Below are positions 1 to 10,111 of a stretch of DNA of 64,000 nucleotides, piece after piece. The notes beneath the pieces are model-generated. The model saw only the letters and a program-made list of their open reading frames with translations. It had not been told where the DNA came from and did no database searches. This stretch comes from Toxorhynchites rutilus septentrionalis (lineage: Eukaryota; Arthropoda; Insecta; Diptera; Culicidae). Position numbers and translations under genes: made by a program. Each line of letters starts with the position of its first letter. Position 1 is the stretch's first letter. The DNA lies in NCBI RefSeq assembly GCF_029784135.1, contig NC_073746.1, forward strand, positions 302,261,455 to 302,325,454, read 5' to 3'.

Positions 1-2
1 TG

Positions 3-1021
3 AAGGTAGCACTCAGGAAGAAGAGGCCATCTTTGATAAACAGAGGCCGCATTGTCTTCCATCAGGACAACGCCAGGCCATACACTTCTTTGGTGACGCG
101 CCAGAAGCTCCGGGAGCTCGGATGGGAGGTTCTTTTGCATCCGCCGTATAGTCCGGACCTTGCACCAAGTGACTACCACCTGTTTTTGTCCATGGCGAAC
201 GAACTAGGTAGCCACCTTCTCCCGACTCATGTCCAATCACTGTTCGTTAGACGCGCTACTCTTTCGTTTCAATCTGGCCGGCAGCAATATCTGCGTTTGT
301 GGCCGAGGTTACCACGACATCGAACACGTTGTTTGGTCGTGTGAGGTGTATCTTGTTGCCAGATCGAATTTAGAGAACTCCCTTCGGGCTAGAGGAAGGC
401 AGCCCAATGTGCCGGTGAGAGATGTGTTGGCTCGGTTAGACCTTGATTACATGTCCCAAATATATGTTTTCCTTAAATCTATCGATGTTCGTGTGTGATT
501 ATCCTTATATCCTTATACCCTCCATTTCTTCCTTTGTGAGTAATTGGTCCGCTTGCTATAAACAGAAGAATGAAATGTAAATTCACAACTGATGTACGAA
601 TAGATTTAAGAATTGAGTGTGTGTGATTATCAACATTGTAATAATTTCCTTATACCCCATCCTTTTCCTGAGAAAATGTCACCCTTTTAATCTCGAGTCC
701 ACCACGAGTAATCGGTTTCCCACATTACTAACCATAGATTTAAGAAAATTGTTCATATATATAGTTTTAAAAATATATTTAAGATTTCGGCTCCTTTAAA
801 CTTATGTAACTGAGCCTGTAAAAATAAACGAATTTATAAAAAAAAAAAAAAAAAAAAAAAACGAACTAGGTAGTTAGAAGTTAGCCACAAAAGAGGCCTG
901 TGAAAATTGGCTATCCGAGTTTTTTGCCAATAAGGAAGCGAGCTTCTATAACAGGGGTATTATGAAGTTGGCATCTCGTTGGGAACAAGTCATCGAACAA
1001 AACGGCGCATATTTGACTTAA
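3..1021 (+). pseudogene. mariner (DD34D) transposase, interrupted
   Basis: C-terminal part of a mariner-family transposase, the DNA-cutting enzyme of a Tc1/mariner transposon. The first block (3-211) is open from the window edge. It shows HQDNARPY followed by HPPYSPDLAPSDYHLF, with 34 residues between the two aspartates, which is the mariner D34D signature. The reading frame is cut at 211 by a LINE tail and resumes in the same frame at 860 with CENWLSEFFANKE, ending at the stop at 1019-1021. A TAG at 875-877, just after the insertion, is a second lesion. The element's own 3' terminus lies at roughly 1095, before pogo-like sequence starts. The 5' half is outside the window. Seen: motifs, frame, stop. 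Known: the DD34D family. Inferred: a dead copy. Confidence 0.9.
212..859 (+). mobile_element. 5'-truncated non-LTR retrotransposon 3' end with poly(A)
   Basis: A LINE fragment inserted in the mariner. The 14-bp sequence AACGAACTAGGTAG occurs at 198-211 and again at 860-873, a perfect target-site duplication. The insert ends in a run of about 20 A. It carries the last part of an ORF2 (open to 498) with a cysteine/histidine motif, CVCGRGYHDIEHVVWSC, as found at the C-terminus of R1/LOA/I-type LINE proteins, then a 340-bp 3' UTR with AATAAA-like sequence before the tail. The exact clade is inference. A 45-bp piece of the same 3' terminus recurs inverted near 47533-47578. Confidence 0.9.
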
Positions 1022-1289
1022 AACAGATGATTGTAACTAATTTTATGAACAAATGAAAATTCAAAAAAAATACCGCAGGACTTTTTTGACAGCCTAATAT
1101 AACGTACACATGTTCAAAGTCCAAAGGAATAATATTTTGAATATTGTTTTTCTGAAAAAAAACAATAAATTATCTGTACAGGTCGGACTCGATTATCCGG
1201 AGACTCGATTATCCGGGATTCGATTATCCGGAGTATTTTATTTTTGATTTTCGGAAATCTTGAATAATTTGTATAATAATTCTATATTG

Positions 1290-1840
1290 AATGGCTAATA
1301 TGGGTATCAAACGAAAGGGCTTGACTAGTAGAACACAGTTATTTATGAGAAATGCAAATCCAAGATGGCGGCCACTACAAAATGGCGGATTGCATATTTT
1401 CTCAAAACCCCATCAATATGGGTATTTAATGAAAGGGCTTGACTAGTGGAATACAGTTATTTATGGAAAATTCGAATCAAAAATGGCCACCACCACAATA
1501 TGGCGTATCAAGATAAAGTTATCGACTAGTAGAACAAAGCAGATAATGAAAAATCCAATTTCAAGATGGCCGCAGTCCCCAAACAACTAATTACTTTTTG
1601 AATGGTTTCATTCAGCTTGATCTGTTTCTATGTATGTTTGAATGTTTGTTGGGTTGTCCCACATTAATAGAAAATTGATCATGATCTTGAAAAATTCAAT
1701 TTTGCCGCCGCGAAAAAATGGCTGAATGGCTTGATTTGGAGAATACACTACACTATGAACAACATAAATTCGAAATGGTCGCCGCCACAAAATGGTCCAC
1801 TATGTATTTTTTGCAATCCCCTCAATATTGGTATCAAATG
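1290..1840. repeat. diverged tandem repeat of about 110-130 bp
   Basis: Several diverged copies of a unit containing ATATGGGTAT, AAAGGGCTTGACTAGTAGAA, TTATTTATG and AAGATGGCGGCCACTAC-like segments follow one another in the same orientation. It is internal to the TA-flanked element and has no coding potential. Confidence 0.7.
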
Positions 1841-3241
1841 CAATGATTTGACTAATACAATACAGTACAGGTCGGACTCGATTACATACAGACTCGATTA
1901 TATGTGATTCGATTATATACAATTTTGGACTCGATTATATACAGTTTGGAATTTTTTTTTGTATTTCAAATGCTTATTTCATGAAGAAATGTAACCTTTC
2001 AACGTTGAGGTGAAGTTTAAGTGGCTATTACATGTACAGTGGGGTAAAAATCGTGATTTTTGAAGTATTGTTGAACTTCCACCAGGAATTGTTTATATCG
2101 ATATTGCAGCCAAACTAAGAAAGATAGAAGTTGTGCGTCAAAGAACAAATTGTGGAGCGGTTAAAGAACTTTATTTTAACAATCTAGTTTCATATCAATT
2201 TCTAGGATAAAATAATTGATAACACATTAAAAAAATTTAACTTTTAAGTGTTTCACTTCCAAAATGTTATTAAAATTCACTAATTGAGTTGTTCCACTAC
2301 TATATCCGGTACTAAATTTTCACATCTTTCAAATGAAAGCATCAGAATCGACTTCCGTAGCGTACTTTTTAATGTAGAGCTAGTTTGAGGCAACAGAGTC
2401 CGAAACAAAAAAAAAGTTCTATAACCCTGTCATTGTTGAAATTCGAACATATGCGTAGGAGGATTTTTTTCATCAAATATGATCGTCTATCACCTCCTGA
2501 GAGAATCTGGATAATTTTTTTTCTTCATGTGAGAAAGGTGTTTTCTGACTTTAAGGGGATGAATCAAAAATCAAATTCCTCTTTTTTTGACGTAGGACTA
2601 CGTCTAACCGGAAGATATAGGGGGTGAAATGGAAATTTAGGCACTGAACAAGTAGGAAAAAATGCAAGATTTGGAACGCTTATAACTCGAGCATTTCTCA
2701 ATAGATCGCAAAGGTTTTTGCATCAATTGATAGGAAATATATCTACGCATCTATCATAACGAATAACATTTCATTTTTCTTGAGATAAATAATTGAATAA
2801 TTGTGAAATATCAAGCATTGTCCAAATGCACTATGTGCCCATTTTTGATTGGTCCATTTTGTGCTCCTCAAATCGAACCGACCAAAACGGGCAACCAGAG
2901 CAGCAGCGAAATAGAATGAAGCACGATTGGAAATGAAAAAGAAAAAATATGAACGAAAAATTGGTCGCAGTCTCACACATGCGTAATTCGCGAGCCAGCC
3001 AGTCAGCTTAAAAATCCAGGGCCATTAAACCTTTCAAAAAAGAGTTTAGGAAATACAGTTCAATGCTTTCTAAAACATTATCCAAAATAATAATAAAACA
3101 CAAATTGATGATTTCATAATTTGTTTGCCAGGATCTGATGAGTTTGTGAATTTGGCAGTTGTTCTGAGCTTATTGATAGTTGGGGACTTTCCTGATTATT
3201 CAATTTTCACCAATTCTTAAATTGTTTCCAGATTGAAAGTA

Positions 3242-3461
3242 CAGTAATTTACAATTAGTTCGACATTAAGCTAATTGGACGGACATGTAATGCGACTTAT
3301 TTAGTTGGACATTTTTGTAAACATAGAGATCCAAATTATGACCCCACATTGAAAGTCGACACTGTACCACTGTCATCGCAAATGTTCAATTACAGGTTAA
3401 AATCGCCTCCAATGCGACACTGAGTGGCGCTTCGGCACGTCGCATTGAATGTAATTTACTG
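3242..3461. mobile_element. 220-bp MITE, TA duplication
   Basis: CAGTAATTTACA at the left and TGTAATTTACTG at the right are perfect inverted termini flanked by TA (3240-3241 and 3462-3463). A pogo-like non-autonomous element with no coding sequence. Confidence 0.9.
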
Positions 3462-3795
3462 TACAACATGTCACAAAGCTGGATGGGAAGAAATTTTCCA
3501 ACTGTGAAATCTGTGGCGAGTGGCACACGTAATCGCTAAACAGAAAGGTTTAGCCGAACAAGATGGGGATATCGAGAGATAACAAAACAATAAACTCTTT
3601 AGATTGAAGATAATTTTGTGATCCTGAAAAGGACCCTTTTTAGCCTGCATGTGAATCCAACGAGCGAACAAATCGTAATGAATGTATTTTTTTGCCATCG
3701 CTCCCTTTTAACGCACATTCGTTCGTCTCGTTGGACTCGCCCCTCTGGCTGAGTCTGCCGATTTGTCTCTATCCTGTGAGTGTGTACCGCTAGAG

Positions 3796-3803
3796 TATAA
3801 AAC
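3796..3803 (+). promoter_or_regulatory. TATA box upstream of H2A pseudogene
   Basis: TATAAAAC lies about 70 bp before the H2A-like coding start, in the context CTAGAGTATAAA, which is shared with the family B promoter at 5936. It is probably inherited from a histone promoter. Activity is unknown. Confidence 0.6.
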
Positions 3804-3867
3804 ACGCGGACCCCAAAAAAATATCTTATTTTCTTTCAAACCGTAAACCCGTGTGGTTGTACGGCAT

Positions 3868-4310
3868 CGGCATCGTGGACGTAACAAAGGAGGACAAGTT
3901 AAGGGAAAGGCAAAGTCCCACTCGAACCGTGCAGGTGTGCAGTTCCTCGTAGGTGTATCCGCCAGTTGCTCAGCAAGGGTAGCTAGGCCGAGCGCGTTAG
4001 TACCAGTGCACCAGTCCACCTAGCCGGCGTTATATAGTTTCGGCCGCCGAAGTGATCGAGTTTGCTGGTAAAGCTGCTCGCGACGATAAGAAAACCCGCT
4101 GTCAGAACAGAACACATTCGGTTCGGTGGACATCAAGACAACAACAGGCAGGTGCAGCGAGTGGCGAGTGGCAAACACATTCGCAAAACGGCATCAGGTA
4201 GCAGAAGAAAAAAGTTTGTTCTTTATACAAACTGCTTTGGTGGCAAATCCAGAACAAGGCGGCATCGAGGGCGTTCGAAATGGTTTTTTTTTGAAAACCA
4301 CGAGTACTAA
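3868..4310 (+). pseudogene. Histone H2A pseudogene (copy 1)
   Basis: A decayed copy of histone H2A, the nucleosome core protein. The translation shows KGGQVKGKAKSHSNRAG followed by QFLVG, the H2A N-terminal tail and start of its fold. After frame breaks AAEVIEFAGKAARDDKKTR appears, matching the H2A alpha-2/alpha-3 region. A later stretch, QGGIEGVRNGFFLKTTSTK (near 4256-4310), sits where the H2A C-terminal tail would be and is only a loose match. The start codon is lost and several frameshifts and stops are present. It sits in a HINE-like element between a TATA box and a degenerate histone stem-loop. The second copy at 48099 is better preserved at the N-terminus. Confidence 0.85.
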
Positions 4311-4342
4311 GTTTTCTAAATTGGAACCATTCCATAAAACAA

Positions 4343-4358
4343 GGCGCTTTTCAGGGCC
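4343..4358 (+). promoter_or_regulatory. Degenerate histone 3' stem-loop
   Basis: GGCGCTTTTCAGGGCC is the 6-bp stem / 4-nt loop signal of replication-dependent histone mRNAs with one stem mismatch. It is followed after about 15 nt by AAAAAAGAGTTTAGG, resembling the purine-rich histone downstream element that pairs with U7 snRNA. It lies just 3' of the H2A pseudogene. Confidence 0.75.
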
Positions 4359-5064
4359 ATTAAACCTTCCAAAAAAGAGTTTAGGAAATACAGTTCAATG
4401 CTTTCTAAAACAAATGGTCGTGATGGACGTACATGGGGATCAAAGACAATGTAAAGATGTATTCCATGTACGGAGCTAGGTGGTGAGCCTTCATAAAAAA
4501 ACGCAAAAACACAACGCCAAAGGTTCTTTCATTTTTCAGGTAGATAGGTAGATAGGTAGGTATTCACGTAGGAGAAGAAAATAAAACAATATATTTAAAA
4601 TATATATTTACCAAAAGCTGTCCCCTTTGTATAGTCCTACGTCACTCCGGTTATGTCCCCGACATTACCCACCCGTCTTTTTTTAAAAAAAAAACACGAC
4701 AAATACATGCAAAAAAAAACAAATAAAGAAAAAAAAATTGTTTTGACTCGATTATCCGGAGTGAAAAAAAAATCAATACTCCGGATAATCGAGTCCGGCC
4801 TGTATTATGATACTAAAGCTTGATTTGTACATTTAACCAATCCCGAAGTACAACAGTTTTGTGATTTCACATGCTAAATGAATCAAATTTTAATGAACAG
4901 TACGGAGAACGTCATGGGAAAGATTGGCTTCGTCTTCTAGTTGAATTTATTCATTAACCTTACTCAAATAGCAACGAAATAAAGCAATATAAGCTACGTT
5001 TTTGAGTTCTTTATCATGTTTCGATATAACGTACAATTCGATACAACGTACAATTTTGAAAGTA

Positions 5065-5300
5065 CAGTAGAATCCGTTTATTATGACTCCGTCTATATTG
5101 ACCAACCGCCTATTATGACGTAATTACACAACGAAGTTTGGTTTTCATATAAATTTCATTGTAAAAAAAAGTCGGATATAATGACTTCATTTACAGTGAA
5201 ATGTCGCTTATTATGACCAATTTTTTTCTGAAATTATGTCCGGTTATAATGACCGACATGATTCTTTACACCTTCGATACTATTCGTTGATTTCCGACGA
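5065..5300. mobile_element. Partial MITE (CAGTAGAATCCG end)
   Basis: It starts after TA with CAGTAGAATCCGTTTATTATG, the same family as the complete copy at 23286-23514 and the right half at about 10760-10898. It contains many repeats of TTATTATGAC or its variants. The right terminus is not found. From 5300 to 5556 I see no further feature. Confidence 0.6.
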
Positions 5301-5935
5301 CGTTCGGCAGGTGGCTCGTTTTTTTTTAGTGGGATCGTGATTTGGCGAAGAAGAAGAAAAATATATTATTGCTGGTTAAGAATTGCCCGGTGTATCCAAA
5401 TGATACTGATTTAAACACTTGTTTTCCGTTCGCTGAATACAACATCAGCACTACAACCAATGGATCAGGGAATAATAAGATCACTTAGAAATTAGAAATA
5501 ATTTTAGAAAGAACCGTATGCTCAAAACGATTATTGCAATTCTGATAGTTTTTTTTTGACGTAGAACTACGTCTTTCATTAAGGGTGCCAAATCAGAAAA
5601 CAGGTCACGTTTTTATGAAATAAAGTTAACGTTAATAACTATTTTTGCCGCGAACGGATTTTAGCGATTTACATACTAAATGAATCGGGAATTCGGTAAG
5701 ATTTGTTTAATATGCTATACATTAGAATCCCCTGGTTTGTAAATGGTTAAAATTCATGAAAACTTTAGGCGTTATCATTTTTCCATACATTTGTTCTGTC
5801 CATTTGTGTGCTTTCCCTAACAGAGCTGTCAATAACGAGCAACTTATCGACGACCAACGAAGGGGAAATCGTAGGATTTGAAGTCGCCGTGAACAATGGA
5901 AAAGTAGAAGAATGAAGGGGAATACTTGCCTAGAG

Positions 5936-5943
5936 TATAAACA
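5936..5943 (+). promoter_or_regulatory. TATA box of family B element
   Basis: TATAAACA with an initiator-like TTTCA at 5965-5969, about 33 nt downstream, is conserved in the other B copies. The Jockey LINE inserted exactly at the predicted initiation site, with the initiator inside its target duplication. Confidence 0.55.
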
Positions 5944-5969
5944 GTGGATCTCGCTGAGGCAAACTTTCA

Positions 5970-7562
5970 AAACCATTTTGGAAAACCGCCAAAATTCTAA
6001 AAAGCAAACCGCGACCCGTTCCTCCACTCAGATCGTTGGATTCGAATTCATCCTTACTTATAACATCTGCCGAAAAGGCGAATGCGCTTGGTCAACATTT
6101 CGTGGATTCTCACAATATTGGTCGCTCCATGGTGAGTCCCCACGAGCCTATCGTCGAGGAGGTCGTGGCTAGTGTCGCTGATACCCCCATCGTTCTCCCC
6201 GAAGAATCCAAAATAACGGCTGATGAGGCGATAGATGCGGTCCGTAACACGAGAAACATGAAGGCTGTCGGGTTCGACAGTACGCTTAACATCGAGTTAA
6301 AAAACTTGAGCGTTGGCTTCTTCGAGCACTTAACTTCTATCTTCAACACATGCTTGGAACTTGGTTACTTCCCGTCTCGCTGGAAGTTAGCCAAAGTAAT
6401 TCCCATACACAAGCCTGGTAAAGACCCTACCAACGCCAAAAGCTATCGCCCCATCAGCCTCTTGTCGTCCATCTCGAAGCTATTTGAAAAGCTGATTCTC
6501 AGCCGTTTGCTGGATTTCGCAAACCAGAACAACATCTTCCTCCGTGAGCAGTTTGGGTTTAGGAAAGGTTATTCCACTCTCCACCAGCTTGCACGAGTCA
6601 CGAACATCATCAGGCGGAACAAGTCCATGTCTAAAATATCTGCCATGGCATTGTTGGACGTCGAAAAGGCGTTTGATAATGTCTGGCACAATGGTCTTGT
6701 GTTCAAGCTACAACGATTCAACTTCCCGATCTTTCTCGTCAAGATAATCGGTAACTATCTATCGGACAGGACTTTTCAGGTCTCTCTGAACAACGTGCTT
6801 TCCGATACGTTCAACGTCATCGCGGGAGTTCCTCAGGGTAGCCTCCTAGGTCCTATCCTGTTCAATATCTTTACTTCGGATGTTCCTCCCCTTCCTGGTG
6901 ATGGTGTGCTGTCGATGTTCGCTGATGACACCGCCATCATCTACAAGGGTCTAGTGATGCGCCCGCTAGTCAGAAGATTACAGAGGGGCCTGAATGTTCT
7001 GTCCGACTACCTAACATCCTGGAAGATTCGCATCAACGCGACGAAGACACGGACCATTTCATTTCCACACTCAAAATCACCACGTCTTGTTCCGCCTGAT
7101 GATATGAACGTCCACCTCAGCAACAATCCCATTAATTGGTCTAGTGAGGTTGTCTACCTTGGTCTCACCCTGGACAGGAACTTGAACTTCGCATCCCATG
7201 TGAGCAATACATCCACGAAGTGTTCCAAACTCATAAAGTCGCTATACCCGCTCATCAACCGAAAATCCACTCTGTCGCTGAGGAACAAGCTTGCGATACA
7301 CAAGCAGATCATCCTGCCGGTAATCGAATATGGTTTGCCAATCTGGGAGGGATGTGCAAATTGCCATCATAAAAGACTACAGATCATCCAGAACAACATC
7401 CTTCGGAAGATCCTGGACAGTCCACCAAGGACCCGAAATACCGAGCTCCACCGCCTATCTGGTCTTCAGGTGCTGGAGGAACGGAAAACACAAATCCTGT
7501 CTAGGTTCAGGGGGTCTTGCCAGCGGTCTCCGCACGCAATAATCCGGGAGCTGGTCCCATAG
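5970..7562 (+). CDS. Jockey-type reverse transcriptase (partial ORF2)
   Basis: Encodes about 530 residues of a LINE reverse transcriptase, open from the insertion point with no stop. Motifs in order: KPFWKTAKIL (linker before RT), SYRPISLLSSISKLFEKLI, FGFRKGYSTLHQL, LLDVEKAFDNVWHNGL (first catalytic Asp), GVPQGSLLGPILFN, MFADDTAII (FADD catalytic box), then the thumb and the typical Jockey C-terminus with VIEYGLPIWEG and LRKILDSPPRTRN. It copies LINE RNA at a nicked chromosomal target. Without the N-terminal endonuclease and promoter this copy cannot be autonomous. The intact catalytic block is known family knowledge combined with direct observation. Recent arrival is inference. Confidence 0.9.
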   Translation, partial: KPFWKTAKILKSKPRPVPPLRSLDSNSSLLITSAEKANALGQHFVDSHNIGRSMVSPHEPIVEEVVASVADTPIVLPEESKITADEAIDAVRNTRNMKAVGFDSTLNIELKNLSVGFFEHLTSIFNTCLELGYFPSRWKLAKVIPIHKPGKDPTNAKSYRPISLLSSISKLFEKLILSRLLDFANQNNIFLREQFGFRKGYSTLHQLARVTNIIRRNKSMSKISAMALLDVEKAFDNVWHNGLVFKLQRFNFPIFLVKIIGNYLSDRTFQVSLNNVLSDTFNVIAGVPQGSLLGPILFNIFTSDVPPLPGDGVLSMFADDTAIIYKGLVMRPLVRRLQRGLNVLSDYLTSWKIRINATKTRTISFPHSKSPRLVPPDDMNVHLSNNPINWSSEVVYLGLTLDRNLNFASHVSNTSTKCSKLIKSLYPLINRKSTLSLRNKLAIHKQIILPVIEYGLPIWEGCANCHHKRLQIIQNNILRKILDSPPRTRNTELHRLSGLQVLEERKTQILSRFRGSCQRSPHAIIRELVP

Positions 7563-7792
7563 TTTTAATTTAGATTATAGTTAGGTAGGTTATAAAATTT
7601 TTCAATTAATAATTGTTATATCCCTCTTTACGGGATCAAATGTAGACTAGATTCACAACCAATGATCTATGCAGAAATTGAAAGCCAAAAATTTACCAAA
7701 GTTGCCGGGCCCCTAAGGCTAAAAAATTGAATTGTAAATCAAATGTGATAAATTTTAAAAGATCCTCAAATAAATAAACTTTAAGCTTTATA
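5970..7792 (+). mobile_element. 5'-truncated Jockey-clade LINE with 13-bp TSD
   Basis: AGGCAAACTTTCA occurs at 5957-5969 and 7793-7805, bracketing the insert. It begins inside ORF2 at the KPFW motif, lacking ORF1 and the endonuclease. After the stop at 7562 a 230-bp 3' UTR ends in an A-rich region. Perfect TSDs and an open reading frame indicate a young insertion. Confidence 0.95.
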
Positions 7793-7960
7793 AGGCAAAC
7801 TTTCATTCGGCATCGGTCTGTTGAGCAATCCAGTTCACTTTGCTTTCGCTACGCTTCGATCTAAGATTGGACCCCACCAGTGGTAATTCAACTTGGATAT
7901 CGTCGTGTGGTTTTTTTGCTTCTTTCCGCGTCATAAATTTGACACTTCGCGTAGTGTGTG

Positions 7961-8389
7961 ATGAGAAGGAAGAAGAGGAAGGCAGGCTCGAGCCCTGCAA
8001 AAAATGAACACATTGCCAGGGGCAATAAAATTTCGAGGCAAGCGTCATCTAATGATGCACGCGATGTTGGTGCAGTGAAAAGCACTCGCACTGAACCAAG
8101 CCTTCGCGAGTGTGACACCACATCGAACAACAGCGAAGTAGGCGATTTCGGCGCGTCGATCGAAAATGTAAACGCCATTACCCAGGCAGCAACCAAAATC
8201 AAGCTTCCCCCGCTGGTGGTGAAGGTGGTCGCTCTTGACAAACTCATCAGCGAATTCGCATCGATGGGTGTTACAGCAGAGTACAAGCTGTGTGGCATAA
8301 CTCAGTCTTTTTCCAAGCAGTTAACATTGTTTGTTTTCCGTCATCATAAAGGCTTCTTTGGAGCCTTTGAGAATGCATCAATGCATTAA
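7961..8389 (+). pseudogene. Gag/ORF1-like fragment carried by element B
   Basis: A reading frame starting MRRKKRKAGSSPAKNEH, basic at its N-terminus, then PPLVVKVVALDKLISEFASM and AEYKLCGI, which resembles the nucleic-acid-binding gag segment of insect LINE ORF1 proteins. After that it runs into unrelated sequence, so it is truncated. The B2 element (16786-17019, -) has the same first 80 or so codons with several amino-acid changes, but lacks the KIKLPPL segment. The LINE origin is an inference. The lysine-rich start could alternatively be a histone-like remnant. Confidence 0.5.
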
Positions 8390-9087
8390 ACTGACGTTAT
8401 GGTGAATCAGGCGTAAAGGTTGTGCGCCAAAAAATTATTTGGGGAAAACCAAACATATTGAATGTCTTACTGGAATGTTATAAGTTATTTGGGTTCGCGT
8501 GCCAGTCGCAAAACTGCTTTCAACTAGGATTGCATTTGCGCTAATATTGATCATAATGAAGCATTGCTACTGTTTTCGAGGTTGTTATTAACAAAAAGAG
8601 TTTATTTCGCTTGTTTAGTCACAAAGAAAGTAGATGTCGTTCTGGGATTTTGTATGTGATTAGATTTCGCTTGCCAGTGACAAAACTTCCTCCACTAAGG
8701 GTGACAGCTGTGCTTCTCTCGAGCATGAGAAAGTAATGGAACTTTTTTCAAGACCAGTAATATTAACAGAAGCGTTTCTTTTCAGAATAGCGCAAAATGA
8801 TAAGAAGGGTTTATATTCCTAGTAGTTTCAAGCCACCGTAGTATCGCTCTGTATGCATGCTATGGCGAACGCTTGTTTGGCGCTTGGTTTGCGTTGTACG
8901 AACGATGCCTAGAGGTGCGATTCCTTTGGGACAATACTATTTCAGAGATTATTCTACTAAGCAGTTGTTTCTAAAATTTCACAGCATTATAGAATAATAT
9001 CCGAAGGTATAAACAAGCGACTTATATAAAATAACAGCGTAGTTCTACGTCAACAATGTGGTCGTATCTTGGACACAACCTCCTATA

Positions 9088-10075
9088 ATTGGTCCCACCT
9101 CATTCCCCTGCAAAGGTTTGAGCGAGACTAGTTATCTTATTGATAATAATTATATTACGGTATTTATATGTTTTCATCAACTAACCAGTGAGGAAATTAA
9201 ATTGAACAACAAAACGGACTGGTTATCTCACAGACATAGATTACTAAACGAAAGAACAATTTCAGCCATTATCTAAACGTATTTATTCCATGGCATGTCG
9301 AGGGAATTTCCAACCCGGGAAGACCCTAGACCGATCGGGAATTGAACCCAATACCTATGTCAGTATTAGCCAATAATTTACAAGGGAATACCCGCTTTAT
9401 CAGATCCCCGGCCACGATACTATCGTTTCCGAGTTCGAGCTGCTGAGTATACCCAAGCCTAATTCTAGCCGATACTTCAGGCCCATTACTTATCCCAAGG
9501 CATGTCAAGAAAGTTTCCAACCCGAAAAAAATCCTTGACCGATCAGGAATTGAACCCAATACCTATGTCAGCATTAGCTCTGAATTTACAAAGGAATTCC
9601 CGCTTTACTAGATACCCGACAACGACCTACTAATGCGATCATTTTCGAGACCTGACAGCTGAGCAAACCTAAGCCTAATTCTTCAGGCCCTACATTCAAC
9701 GGGTGTAACGTGTTAACCTGAATCTGCAATGAGATCTGCCACAACACAGAAAAATCTTGTTATAATTATCTGTTGAGAAGATGAATTTATAAGTATTCCG
9801 ATCGAGCTATCCCTAGCTCCACTCCGGTTTCCACATTAAACCCCTTGGAATGCTTTTATTTTATTCGCGGAAACTGCTTTTGCTTATGTTCGATCTCAAG
9901 TCTTTCTATGATTGTCAACGCGCTCGGGCTCAAGACTATTGCAGACTTCACAATTATTTTATTTTTTTAAATTTAATTGAAAAACTAAAATGAAATTAAA
10001 ACAAAACCAATCAATACCATCATCATCATAGTCTTAAGATAAAATGTATAAAATAAGAAATAAAATAAACAAAAA
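9088..10075 (-). repeat. Dimeric repeat with tRNA-like B boxes, copy 1
   Basis: Two tandem units of about 205 bp (from 9293 and 9498) contain AACCCGGGAAGACCCT and GGGAATTGAACCCAA. The complement of the latter, TTGGGTTCAATTCCC, fits a polymerase III B box. The flanks are shared with copies at 10112, 31158 and 32209: GGTCCCACCTC at the left and CCATCATCATCATAGTCT at the right. Probably a composite tRNA-related SINE or part of a larger element. No reading frame. Confidence 0.6.
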
Positions 10076-10111
10076 CACACACAGACAATAATTTACTCGT
10101 CATATGAAATC

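Larger units (their letters stand above)
2588..4677 (+). mobile_element. Histone-carrying HINE-like element, family A copy 1
   Basis: The left end sits on a T-run and reads TGACGTAGGACTACGTC (2588). The right part carries the inverted motif ATAGTCCTACGTCA (4630), then a hairpin (GGTTATGTC, loop, GACATTACC), then CACCCGTC at a T-run. This is the shared architecture of the superfamily. Inside are a TATA box, an H2A pseudogene and a degenerate histone stem-loop, all on the + strand. The stem-loop 3' half and downstream purine element also occur a second time at 3014-3075, so the interior has been duplicated or rearranged. A 220-bp MITE sits at 3242-3461. Assignment to Helentron-associated elements is inference from the ends. 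Confidence 0.75.
1179..4802. mobile_element. TA-flanked element with GATTATCCGG terminal repeats
   Basis: The left end CAGGTCGGACTCGATTATCC (1179) and right end, whose complement reads CAGGCCGGACTCGATTATCC (to 4802), are inverted repeats flanked by TA on both sides, as in pogo/Tc1-mariner elements. A second, more diverged left end starts after TA at 1868, so two related copies are probably nested. No transposase frame is present. It contains tandem repeats (1290-1840) and a whole histone-carrying element (2588-4677). Confidence 0.75.
1098..5062. mobile_element. pogo-like MITE, split by a larger element
   Basis: Two separated blocks (1098-1178 and 4805-5062) together match the intact MITEs at 20267-20616 and 46390-46786, including the phrases TTCAAAGTCCAAA, CAATAAATTATCTGTA and CTTCGATATAACGTAC-type termini. 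The blocks are separated exactly at a TA by the 1179-4802 element. The right end is cut by another MITE beginning at 5065. Both outer termini are degraded. Confidence 0.7.
5557..9085 (+). mobile_element. HINE-like element, family B copy 1 (split by Jockey LINE)
   Basis: The left end is TGACGTAGAACTACGTC on a T-run. The right end shows GCGTAGTTCTACGTCA, then GGTCGTATC/TTGGACACAACC (hairpin), then CTCCTATA. About 1.7 kb remains once the 1.8-kb Jockey insertion (5970-7792) is removed. It contains a TATA box, a lysine-rich gag-like reading frame (7961-8389), and AT-rich DNA with AAAAAGAGTTTATTTCG (8597), which resembles the histone downstream element of families A and D. Copies occur at 16315 (inverted), 50670, 52579 and 63320. 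Confidence 0.75.

Noticed and set aside
9337..9355. Possible tRNA gene
   Set aside because: Only a B-box-like motif is present; no cloverleaf or box A could be assembled, and the unit is repeated.
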